From the NCBI GenBank assembly GCA_964020085.1, contig OZ026603.1, positions 27,946,952 to 28,010,951 of the forward strand: 64,000 nt of DNA, in the 5' to 3' direction. This DNA is from Micromussa lordhowensis (lineage: Eukaryota; Cnidaria; Anthozoa; Scleractinia; Lobophylliidae). Below are positions 53,758 through 64,000 of the stretch, in pieces; the stretch's first letter is position 1; every line of letters begins with the position of its first letter. The position numbers were made by a program, and so were the translations under genes. The notes under the pieces are model-generated. The model was not told where the DNA came from. It saw only the letters and a program-made list of their open reading frames with translations, and did no database searches.

Positions 53758-56700
53758 TGATATATAGTTCCGTCTTGCTAAGGTAGAAAAACGGTCCTGA
53801 ACTCATCCCTAAATAAACGAACTTGTTTCAGTTATGATTATAAAAACTATGAATAAACTGACTTTCCTGCTAATTTTCAAACAACGCTCCACCGAGTCAG
53901 TCAACTGCCATCAAACTTTCACTGCAAACGTGTCAGACAACAACTTGGTACATGCGTTTTTTTTTTCCTATAACAATGAAACAAGGCTGATAGCTACGTA
54001 GAAAGCTTAACAGGACAATGGCATGAACTGATCAGAACTTTTACAGATCTTACGCCTACACCGGCAGTTTTTTCGTTTGCGGTCTCTTGCTTTTGTTCCC
54101 CTGCCTTTTGAGCGGCTCAGTTTTTGGGCCAGCTGAAACGTCCGAGAGCTAGAGCCCGCGAGCAAGGTTTGCTTGCAAGCTAGACAGATACCTTATGAGC
54201 GCCGTGAGATGTAAACAGCATGACACGCGTTTCGCCTGATAGAGAAAGCAAGCGAAAAACCTCTGAAAACAAACGAATTATTAACTTATATCGAACCATG
54301 TGTAATTTTCGGAAATTTTTCTCAAAGTTAATTAGTTTCTTTTGATGACTCCGCATTGAGGATTGATCAAAAAAGACAATGACAGGACAATGCTCAAAAG
54401 AGGCTTCATCGCAGAGACCGAACGCAAGCCTTTTTTTTCTCTGTCGGTGCGACTCCGGTCGTTAAGTCATCTTGAGTTTTGCCTTATGTTTCTTAATGAT
54501 TCTTTTGTCAAGGGCTCTGCTGTTCTTCTTTTATGGTGCTAATGATGTATGAAGGATAATAACAGCACTTTTTATTCTCTTTGTGGTTGGTATAATATAG
54601 TCAAAGATGAATATCGATCTCTCGCTGGATAATTGTCGGACCTAAAGACAAATGCCTGGAAGGTGGCTATGAAGCATGCTGATGAAAACAATTAGATAAA
54701 GTCCATCTATTGTCTGGTGTATATACAACTTATGGCGAAACCGATGTTTTAAATGCCAAATTTTCACTTCATAAACCGTTTGTTTTGCAAAGGAAACTTT
54801 TCGAGCACCTGTCCATCTTGTTTTTTAGTTAGAACTTTGCGCGGTCTAACATGTGGTTAGCCTTCCTTAAAAGCCACGCATTGAATGCTACACTAAATTA
54901 AAAAGTCGGGTTTCTAAGTTAAAAGCCTGCAAGATTGAAGCGAGATGGAATTTTGAGCTGCGACGGTGCGAAATGGAAATTTGAAATGGAATGACGTCTT
55001 TTTTATATTATTCCAGATCGGGGCGCTTCACAAAATGAATATTCTGTCAGGATTCGCTAGGACGGCAGTTGTTTTCCCTTCTTTTTCGGAATTAATATAT
55101 TTCTCAAGACAGTGCTGACGTGAAGTTGTCTCTAAACAATAACCAAAACGACAGGTGATCAGAAATTGAAAGCTGGCATTCTTTTCCCGCCTGGTGCTGC
55201 AAGTTACCGCGGTGAATAATTCATGCAGTTTTTCATTTGCGCATGCTTCATGGACCAGTAGTGCGATTGAAGTAAATGAAATGCTTGGCGGCCGGCAGTG
55301 TTGAGAGTTACTAAATATTCGCATCGCTTAATTCATGGGGCGATAAACACCATCCAAGCGCCCGATCTTTTCTTCAAATCACAGATATCAGGGATTTCTT
55401 GAAGGTGAGTGGAATAATCCCTTAAACAGTCGCATTCTATGAAGAAAAACTCGCTTTTCTTGTGTCTCGATAGCGGGTTCGTTCGTGTTGAGATAAGCGA
55501 ATGAGTGTGTGTAAACATGCGAGGTTTGATTGGAAAGCGCTCTGTATTTTGGAAATCATCACCAAAAAGACCTCCGCGTGCACTATTTAGGGAGCAGACT
55601 GTAATGGTCGACTAACCATTCGTAAAAGGTCTCTGTTTACCAATTTTTTTCTTTATAAACGCCTTGTTGATAGATGTCGAGTGGATTTCTCGAGAACCCC
55701 TGCTCGCGCTATACTACCGGAAATGTGGCAAACGTTTCGGAAAGGGAAGGATAAATTCACAAAGCCAATCACTTTACCCACCACAATCTTACTTTGCTAA
55801 GGTGATACTTTTTCCAACAAGTGATGTAATTCGACACCGCTCTATTGACTCCGTCTTTGTAGTTCCGTCTGCAACAGCAGCGTGCAGTGTTTGCCCGAGA
55901 GCTGATAATGACACTTTAGTTTTTGTTCACCATGCAGAATTAAATATTATTTAACCGACTCCACGGTAAGAGAACTTCTCGATTTTTTCTCATTTTCTCG
56001 TACCCAACGTTGAGTGTTTTCGCCAAACAGCATCGAAATGGTACGAAGTATAAACTCGATTTTTTGGAGAGAGAATTAGATATTTTCATTTCATTTGTAA
56101 GAAAGAAAGAGTTTTGTGACATTAATCAGTGATATGTCGCGTGTTGCGTTTTGATTTAAAGTATTGTCACTGTTGGTGTCGAAACAATTTTCGGTGTTGA
56201 AACATATTTTCGCAGTCGAAAGACGCTGTCGTCAAGGTTTTATTATTATTTATTTTGTCTAGAAGTACTTAGAAAAACATGGGCTTTATAGTTCTTTTGA
56301 TCAACTTGATCGACAATCGCGGCTTTTATTAAGGACATGAATATGCGACGTGATGTTTACATTCGACGAAATGTACGTGCTTGTAAAAAAGCCACCGCCG
56401 TCGAACAAAATCGGCAAGTGTTACATTTTAAAAAAGATATATTATAAATTAGTTCTTATCTCTCATGGCATAACTTCGGCCACCCGCAGAAAACGATTGC
56501 AAATCTCATGTTTTAGTTCCAAAACGTAAACAAACGGATTTGAAGTTCGAGGGACATTATTCCAAGCTCGAATGCGTGTGACAGATTTGTGTAAAGTATA
56601 CACATTCACATTCCATGCAAAATTCATTCTTTTGTCTTTGTGTCTTTACCAAGTAAACAACGAGGCGTGGATATACTTCAAAAAGAGATATAACCTTCTC

Positions 56701-57448
56701 AGAAGTGACCCAGCTCAAGAACTTGCACGAGAAATACTTTCTCTCTATTGTTTTAGCAGTACATTAATTGTTTTCTCCGGTGCGTAACCGTTTTATTTAT
56801 AAGTTCCACTTTATTGCGCCACACAGGTTTAAAACCAGTGTTTTATTTCAATCTACTCTACTATCATGCAGATATTGCGTTCTTTCGCCCACGAATGTTT
56901 AATATTTTATTCTACAAAACAAAAGATTGTTTGATCGCATGCAGCCCTTGAACCCCTGGGGAAGTCATGTAAACATTGTAAGTTCTCAACACACCATCAT
57001 TCTATCTTGCTGGAGGTCGTATGATACTGAAATACTGTCATCAATGTTAATTTTTTGATTGGAAAGTCGGAAGATTAAAGTTAAGTACAAAGACAAGTAC
57101 AAAAATGACCAAACATTTTGAATAAGTCTCACTGACTATAGCTTTTCTTTGGCTAAAGAATCTACATAACACTTTGACTAGAACGATCGAGAAATCATCA
57201 AATAATTTAAGTCAAGAAGACGTTAGTCTTTAATTTGAAAAGCTAATTTGGTACTGAAATGAATAAAAATTGTCCCCGCCATATACAGTATCTATATCAG
57301 TTTATAAGCATTCAACAATTCTTTTCTTTCAAAAAGCTCATTTTTACCTTAGCCTGTACATGATATTTTTTCCTGGTTTTTCTTCAGCATAAAGCTTTTG
57401 AAAATAAAATCTTGCAAATATGAAGATATGATGGTTATATATCTATAA
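53758..57448. other. 3.7 kb without recognised gene
   Basis: I see no domain, tRNA, or clear terminal repeats. Open frames at 55028-55324 (minus), 55664-55954 and 56572-56787 (plus) are unremarkable and without known motifs. Confidence 0.4.
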
Positions 57449-57634
57449 TAGTGGAACCTTGATACATGTATAACAAAGAACCAAGGGACTGGCAAAATAC
57501 GCTTGTTATGACAAGGTTTCATTGTATCAAGGTTGAAACTTTTCCATACATTTTACTATTGCTGGGTCACAGAATAATTCGTGGTACCGAGGATTTTGTT
57601 ATATAGAGGTTCGTTAAATCGAGGTTCCACTGTA
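57449..57634. mobile_element. pogo/Tigger-like MITE
   Basis: Right end GAGGTTCCACTG followed by TA; left end TA then a decayed GTGGAACCTTGAT. Inner GTTATA/AACGAA words fit the CAGTGGAACCTCG ends of pogo-type elements. TA target site assumed. Confidence 0.65.
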
Positions 57635-57674
57635 TTTTCCACTGTATTTTCCCACTTTCCCAGATTATGATGGG

Positions 57675-57967
57675 GGCACGGTGGCCTCATGGTAAGTGTG
57701 CTCAACTCCGGAGCGAGCGCTCCGGGTTCGAGCCCTGGGCGGGGACATTGTGTTGTGTTCTTGGGCAGATACTTCACCCTCACAGTGCCTCTTTCCACCC
57801 AGGTGTATAAATGGGTACCGGCGAATTTGATGCTGGGGGTAACCCTGCAATGGACTAGCACCCCATCCAGGGGGGAGTAGAAATACTCCTAGTCGCTTCA
57901 TGCTACTGAAACCGGGATAAGCTCCGGCCTAATGAGCCACTAGGCTAGTATGCAGACTTTACCTTTA
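57675..57967 (+). repeat. tRNA-derived SINE with 15-bp target duplication
   Basis: Head GCACGGTGGCCTCATGGTAA with B-box GGGTTCGAGCCC at 57724-57735. The body and tail end TTTACCTTTA. CCAGATTATGATGGG occurs exactly before (57660-57674) and after (57968-57982). This copy defines the full SINE length, about 293 bp. Confidence 0.9.
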
Positions 57968-58005
57968 CCAGATTATGATGGGACCTAATGGGATATACTG
58001 GAACT

Positions 58006-58320
58006 TAGCCTGCAATGCAGGCGTATTTTGGCGAGCAAGTGCACGCATTTTGATAAGGCGAGCGCCATCTTGGATTCAAACTCGCAAGAGACAAAAAGGG
58101 GTCCTAGGGAGTAGGGGTGAGGGTAAAAAAAGAACAACGGGGGAGGGGAAGGGGAAGGAATTACAGCTCGTTTTCACAGCCTTTCAGGGCAGCGGGTTTT
58201 TTCCTCCTTCCACCCCACCCCCTCCCTGGTCACTTTTCCTGAGACAAAAGGTACCAAATCTACTTGATTGCAAATACCGATAACTCGTGAACACACGGAA
58301 AACGCCTGCACTGCAGGCTA
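58006..58320. mobile_element. MULE-like MITE with 9-bp target duplication
   Basis: TAGCCTGCAATGCAGGCGT (left) and ACGCCTGCACTGCAGGCTA (right) are inverted ends. ACTGGAACT flanks exactly on both sides (57997-58005, 58321-58329). A 9-bp duplication is the Mutator-type signature. GA/CT-rich interior, no gene. Confidence 0.82.
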
Positions 58321-58554
58321 ACTGGAACTCCTAGTGTAGTTTCCATTTCATCAAAAATTCAGGTTTGATTTTTCTTAATAGAGGCAAATGGAACAACATT
58401 TTCTGGCTGGATGCACTGGAATAGAAAATTGTCATGGAATTTTTAATAAACAGGACAAATTTGGCATGCTCAAAATTTTTGGATGTTCCCGAAAATTTAT
58501 GTTCCTTTCAATTTTGTGTCCAAATTTCAATAATGTTGAGTTGAATGGTTCATG

Positions 58555-58991
58555 CAGTCGAACCTCAGGTTGTGACCTCCTCTCCTCAGCAACCAGTTTC
58601 CAAAATACTAAACGTTTCCAGGTCAAATCCCCATATTAATTTTATTTTGTTTTTAACCCCCCGTAAGCGAGTCCACTTGAAGGATAGTAGAGCAGAAATT
58701 GGATAATATGGCGTTGTAGCATCGTATTTCTGGGTAGCACAAGAGATGGAAATTTCTCAATGGAAGGTACTGGACTTTTTCTTGAAATTGACTTTTCGCA
58801 TGAATAAAACATTTAAAACATGGGAAAGTCTCTGCAGTTACCATGTGCTAATGAGGCCAAATTTTGTCACCCATTATCACATGTGGTCTAAGCTCTTGCG
58901 AGCGAGCACCTCCTGTAAGCGACAACCTACATGTACAGTCTGTACATGTAGGGTTGACATTTTGGGCGGTCATTTATGGTACCTTCGACTG
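58555..58991. mobile_element. pogo/Tigger-like MITE
   Basis: Starts CAGTCGAACCTC and ends GGTACCTTCGACTG followed by TA. The interior has GTAAGCGA/GCGACAACC words typical of cnidarian relatives of this type. Confidence 0.6.
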
Positions 58992-60040
58992 TATTTCAAA
59001 AACTCAAGAGTTTCCAAATTATCTGGAACATTCTGACTATATTTCTACCTCATTCACCTCTGTTTGAATGTCCTAGAATTTTTTGGGGATCCTTTTTTTT
59101 CTCATTGAGAAGAGGTATGTATCTTCATGCAGCAACGACAATTTTCTGAATATTCAAATTCTTTTAATGACAGGTTAGCATCTCTGAAACCTATCGAATA
59201 AAGATTTACTTTTAATTGGCTTATAATGACATTTTCTACTTTTTAACAGAGAATAAATACTTCTCAGTACCCAATAACCACTAGAATTGGCAAACGAGTT
59301 TAATAAGCATATGATGATCTATTTATAAATTAATATAAAATGTGTAGATTTTGTTTGCTGAACAGACTGAAAAGAAGATTTAAATCTGACCTTGTTTCAA
59401 GACATGAATTAAAGATAGTACATGTATTTTTTATCAAAAGAATGATAATTTGCTACCGGTACATGTACATGTATTCTACTTGAGAAAGAAGGTGTCTGTA
59501 TTCAGGCTTTGTCTCACATGTACCTCCAACATATAAAAATAATGTCTGAGATTGAATTCAGAAAATGCTAATTATGCTGATGGGGCTTTTATTATAAATG
59601 CTTATGTGGCATTGACACCAAGTACATGTACTTTCTTGCATACCTAGTGTTCTTCTGAAAAGTGTACCACTCGTAAAATTCATAAGAAGCTAATTTATTA
59701 TATGGCTGAACTGGTCCACAATGAAAAGGAGAATTCTGATTGGTTTCTTAGTGGTCTAACTTTTGCAATACAGGACCACTAAAGATGCTCACAAATTAAC
59801 TTTGGCAAATTGCTTTTTGACAGTTCATTACACACTTTAAAATAAACAAGTTTTTGGTAAGTACTGTAGAAATCGTTTTACAGTGTACCTTCATGTTCAA
59901 TTTCAGTTAAATGTTCATGAAAGTAACACAAGTCAGAGAAGTGTAAATAAATGCATGCTTACTGTTTGAGTGTGCTTACTGAGAATGCATCACATAGAGG
60001 TATTCAATACACCAAATTCAAATACATGTACATGTACAGT
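58992..60040. other. 1-kb AT-rich stretch, nothing recognised
   Basis: Contains GTACATGTACATGT-type simple words near 59458, 59623 and 60025 only. Confidence 0.4.
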
Positions 60041-60056
60041 GTATGGTGGTCCCCTC

Positions 60057-60625
60057 GATAGCCGCCTGGGATGAGTTCTACGGAAGCGAGGCTAGTGAAG
60101 CCTCTGTGTTTTGTTTTGACAATGCTTCCCCAGAAAAGTCTTGCTTCATTGTTTATCGGGTCTGTTTTATTTCGCTATGCCTACAAGTTGTTGTGTTTCT
60201 GAATGCCACCTGTAGAAGGGAGTGAAATATCAATTACACCGTTTGCAAACAAATATGCCGGTGGAATCATCAAGCAAATGAACTTCAGTTGCTCTGTCTG
60301 TTGAAACCACTGAGAGCAAATGTCAATGACTTGGAGCTAAATGTGATGACTGTGTAACATATTTACTAAGATCTTCCAGCCTGAAATATGGCGAACAAAC
60401 TTTTCAGTTCCCTCGGCAATCTTGAACTCCTTTCCTCCATTTGTTTTCCCCTCATAGGTGGATGGGGAAACTAAAACAAAAAAACTTTCCTTCCTGTGGA
60501 AGATATGATTTGCCCCCTTCTGGTGGCATTCAGAAACACAAAACTCATAGACAGACTGATTGATGACGAAGCAAGACTTTTCTGGGGAAGAATTGTCAAA
60601 ACAATTCACTGAGGCCTAACTGGGG
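60057..60625. repeat. Foldback element, arms shared with 25640-25740
   Basis: GACAATGCTTCCCCAGAAAA with GTCTTGCTTC at 60118-60148 is answered inverted at 60567-60605. TTGTGTTTCTGAATGCCACC at 60191 is answered inverted at 60520-60545. The left arm also occurs at 25680-25735 in OCA2 intron 3. Confidence 0.65.
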
Positions 60626-61056
60626 TGTAAAAACTAGGGTGTAAGCGGAAATAGGTGTACTGTTTCTCAGTACACCCATAAGGTATATAAGTGGAGTGCA
60701 ATCATGTCATGTTATGTGCCTTTACTGATATTTTAAGATTCTGTGCAACTGCAATTAGGATTGCTGTATTATTAGATGCTAGCACTACTAACTCCTTTCC
60801 TGTACACCTGACATGACATTTATATTCATGACTTTGTAAGTAAGAAAAGATTAATCCATAGAAACTTTGTCTAACCTTAAATTTTATCATTGGTCCTTCA
60901 CTGAATACTGTATGCACTGGTCTGTCAGGAATCACACAAAATGATTCAATTGAGATGTACTCTGTAGATTGCAGAAGGCTAGTTTGTTTAAATATTAGCT
61001 ACAGCTGTAGTTTTAATTCATAATGCCTTGAGCACTATCAATTTGGTAAAAAATAT

Positions 61057-62633
61057 TTAACCCATTGACCCCCGCATCAAACTGTCCGCGACCCACCCCT
61101 AATTTCCTGGCGTTTTTTGGAATATTTCAGAGCGAGCGAAAGCAAAAAAATAAACCATATGCGCAGTAACCACAGACACAAGGTCAGGTTTCAAGACTTC
61201 GTTTATTGAAAGTTCAATAACTGAACAGCCAAAATATTAAAAAATATCAACAGGAAGAACTTAACTTGATGTCTTTAACTTGTAAGAAAACAAGAAATTA
61301 TATTTTTTCCTTTGCCGCGCGACAAAACCCGAGAAAATTGAATACCCAAAAATGAGTTAATTTTTGACTTTAGAGGACAAAGTGAAACCGAGTAAAACAG
61401 AATTTTCATTCTTTTACTGTAACGTAACATTTAAGAAAACACCAGACCATTAAGGTGAAAAACACAAGTAAAAACCAATTTAAAAGACGAAATTCAGATA
61501 ATTTTTTCGCCACCCGACGAAATTATACAGTGCGGCCAAAGAAAGATGAAAGTTGTACATCAAAAACACGACAAAAACAAGCCAATTATCTTGAGATAAA
61601 TCGTTTTTCAACTGTGTAAATTTAGTGCCCACCTAGTTCTTTCCTCAAAAGTTCTGTAGAAGCTGAACAAGGCTCAATAAAATATATTTCAGGGAAGCGA
61701 ATACACAAGACAAACAAACCACGGCAGTCGCCGTAAATTAAATATGCAGAAATTCAGCGTGACAAAATACTGTTCACTTTTAAAACCTAAAATTCCGAAA
61801 TAAAGGGGACCAAATGAAAGAAACATGACAGGGAGTTCAATAACAATAAATTTTCATTCAACACAAGGCAAAAAAACTTATCTAAAAGCACAAAAATGTT
61901 CAAAATTTCACGGACGTGATTTACCGCATGACCGCGTGTTCGAATTAATTATTCACGCTAAAGCGAAAGCGTGAGTTTTTCCCTACAAGTTTTGAAGTTA
62001 TTTTATCGGCCGTGGCTTTGCCATTCGTGGTAAATGCTAAATTCGACTTAGAACTAATACTCTACATTACCATTTTTGTTTTCTTAAGTCCAGGCAGCTG
62101 CTTTAAATCCGCGATCTGTATTCAAAACTCACTTGAAAGTGCAACGATCGCCTTGTTTTCGCCGCGGTTGAAGGAAGGAAAAATTTTCCTCCAGAAAGGT
62201 TTGAGGACTCCATTCACCTTGGTCTTCCATTCTGAGACCACCAAAACATCGATTTATGTTTTTCCTTTTCATTTTAAATGCCAAAGAAGCAATTTCTCCG
62301 TTTTAGGAATTAAAACAAGACCCTGGAAGTTTGTAGATTTGTGGTGCAACGCGCCATGATTACCTGTGCTTTTCGAGCGCATGATTTTAAGACGAAAAAC
62401 CATCTTTCTAGGACCCCTAAAGTCGTCTAAAAATATGCTCAGTAGGTCCATTCTCATTGGTTTATTTGTCCTTAACAACAATAGAACAATAGGAGGACCA
62501 AAATATCTTCAGGGAGGGTAGGAGGGGCAATTGTCCTGACCTGCCTTTTTACGGCCGGTTACGGCCGGCACGGGAAATTGGGGGTGGGTTTTCGCACGGC
62601 CGGTTACGGCCGGCACGGGAGACAATGGGTTAA
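61057..62633. mobile_element. 1.58-kb TIR element, TTAACCCATTG ends
   Basis: TTAACCCATTGACCCCCG at the left and CGGGAGACAATGGGTTAA at the right are inverted ends. CACGGCCGGTTACGGCCGGC occurs twice near the right end and once, diverged, in the relative at 25864-26499. The interior reads through without recognisable protein. Confidence 0.7.
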
Positions 62634-63724
62634 ATTAAAATTAATATTTGAGAATATTATGTATGAAGCTTTTAGGAATGAAATCTAGATGTGACTGCAG
62701 TTCATGCATGATTCTCATTCGAGAGAGCAATCAGGTTTAGGTACATGTATAAGAAAAAAATAAGTAATACTGTTAAAACATAATATTAATTTAATTGCGG
62801 GCGACCAACGGAGCCCGCAATCCTAATCTCAACATTGGTTTCAAACGCATGCGCGGCAGTTATATAGCTTTGCAGTGACTCGAATTTAGCAAAAAAAGTC
62901 GTCCTTCCAAATATTTGTCCTTAGGGACACTAAGAACCAATGAAATGAAAGGACGTAATTTTAGCACAGGCGCTTTGACCACGCGAGACAAACACGAAGC
63001 AGCAGTAATTTGAGCACAGGCGTTCTGACCGCTAGAAACCAACACCAAGCAGAAGACAATTCTTACCAAAGCATAGCTGTTTCACCTTCCATAGTCAATG
63101 ATCTTTAATGTAGTTGAAGGGTCAAATAATATGTAAATTTCGCCTTCTTGAAGCTAAGAATGTCAAGAATCACGTGCAGTTCATGCAGAAGTGGCGGTCC
63201 ATAAATTGGAATGCACACAACACAATTTTATCACGTGGACGACGTCTATTTCGTCGAAGAATCACGTGCAGCTCATGCATAGCTGGCGCACCGTCCAATC
63301 AAAATCGAGCGTGTGAGATTGTGATCGGAACGTTTCCTGTCCGTGTCTGTTGTTGTCGGGTTACATCAAATGACCTTGACTAAATCAATATGTCCATTTT
63401 ATAATCAACAGTGTTTTTATTTACAACGTGAAAAAATAACCATTTTGTCAAACCCAACACAAAATAGAACTAGTGTATAATCAAACTGGTGTTACTGTTT
63501 CACAAGGTCAGTAAAACCACTCTTAGGTCCCTTTGTCTCGTTTTAGGGAAAACAATCACCCACACTATGCAACCCTTTATTGCCCTGCAAATATAAATGC
63601 CCAAAATGGAAAAAGAACACAACGCCACTGTTTTACAATGAATTCGTTAACCTCAGTGACACAAATCATGCATAGCCCTCGCCCGCACTTCCTAACCTGT
63701 GGTTATTACTAGTAAATAGGCATA
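62634..63724. other. Unassigned sequence with a short tandem duplication
   Basis: 62960-63060 has two diverged 65-bp units (GTAATTTTAGCACAGGCGCT and GTAATTTGAGCACAGGCGTT). TCACGTGCAGTTCATGCA near 63170 recurs as TCACGTGCAGCTCATGCA at 63262. No gene recognised. Confidence 0.4.
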
Positions 63725-64000
63725 ATGTCTAACTTTCAGTGTGATGTTGAACTGCGTGTCTGCTTTAAGAGATGTGATCTACAGTGTATGTGGTTGTGGA
63801 GGCAGCAGATAGAGTCTCCTGCTGAAGATGAGAAATACTTGCCTCGACTCACCAGAATTCAGACTGCAACTACTTTAGAAATGGCAAGTATTAAACTTCC
63901 TGATATGAAATTTGATGCCCATAACACACAAAAACATTTTGTAGTGACTATAAACATGTTGGACCATGTTGTTACTAAAATGTTGGAAGGCACATTTAAA
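63725..64000 (+). CDS. Open frame running off the right edge, unknown product
   Basis: ATG 63725 opens 92 codons with no stop to the window end, unusually long here. It starts MSNFQCDVELRVCFKRCD and continues through CMWLWRQQIESPAEDE to KMLEGTFK. Alternatively TTTCAG at 63735-63740 may be a splice acceptor, with an exon from 63741 in the same frame. Cys-rich at the start, otherwise soluble-looking. I recognise no family. Confidence 0.35.
   Translation, partial: MSNFQCDVELRVCFKRCDLQCMWLWRQQIESPAEDEKYLPRLTRIQTATTLEMASIKLPDMKFDAHNTQKHFVVTINMLDHVVTKMLEGTFK

Noticed and set aside
61057..62633. 115-codon frame at 62012-62359 as a host gene
   Set aside because: It sits inside a repeat element with inverted ends and has no recognisable motif.
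1..64000. CRISPR arrays, operons or phage genes
   Set aside because: The window is intron-rich animal DNA; the tandem repeats seen are minisatellites or microsatellites without spacer structure.

Overview
This is 64 kb of animal nuclear DNA, most likely from an anthozoan cnidarian and plausibly a stony coral. The evidence is long AT-rich introns with GT-AG splice sites, one host gene spread over 34 kb, and a dense mix of small inverted-repeat elements, tRNA-derived SINEs, LINE and Penelope remnants and foldback palindromes. The species call is inference; there is no bacterial or viral backbone.

Left end (1-2524): two tRNA-headed SINE copies on the minus strand, a 71-bp palindrome with 9-bp target duplications, and the first exon of a RecQ-like helicase that stops early.

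2525-14230: one 11.7-kb DNA transposon with 516-bp terminal inverted repeats (TIRs) that look identical by eye. It carries two convergent genes, both reconstructed with unbroken reading frames. One is a five-exon DDE integrase-type transposase (3043-7561, plus). The other is a four-exon CUE-HECT E3 ubiquitin ligase (9578-13710, minus). Each start codon lies 2-4 nt inside a TIR, so both genes appear to use the same TIR sequence as 5' region. Three smaller elements are nested in its introns. One is a TTAA-flanked Kolobok-like element that keeps the first exons of a P2X7-tail-like gene and a THAP gene. This transposon is the best candidate here for an unusual system.

14667-48463: a complete P protein (OCA2-type, SLC13/ArsB-NhaD transporter superfamily) gene, 27 coding exons, about 759 aa, all splice phases consistent. 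Intron 3 has the hallmarks of a U12 (minor spliceosome) intron. About six residues expected after NIGG (the GDPP part of the first signature loop) are absent. The introns hold tandem-duplicated repeats, a 2.66-kb TIR element with a decayed RecQ-like helicase, a LINE reverse transcriptase remnant, a tRNA-like sequence inside a foldback, an E2F/CCAAT-like minisatellite and many MITEs.

48.5-64 kb: no host gene recognised except an open reading frame running off the right edge (63725-64000). The rest is MITEs, foldbacks, a textbook SINE insertion with 15-bp target duplications, a MULE-like MITE with 9-bp duplications, and pogo-like MITEs. Long stretches (about 53.8-57.4 kb and 59.0-60.0 kb) show nothing recognisable.
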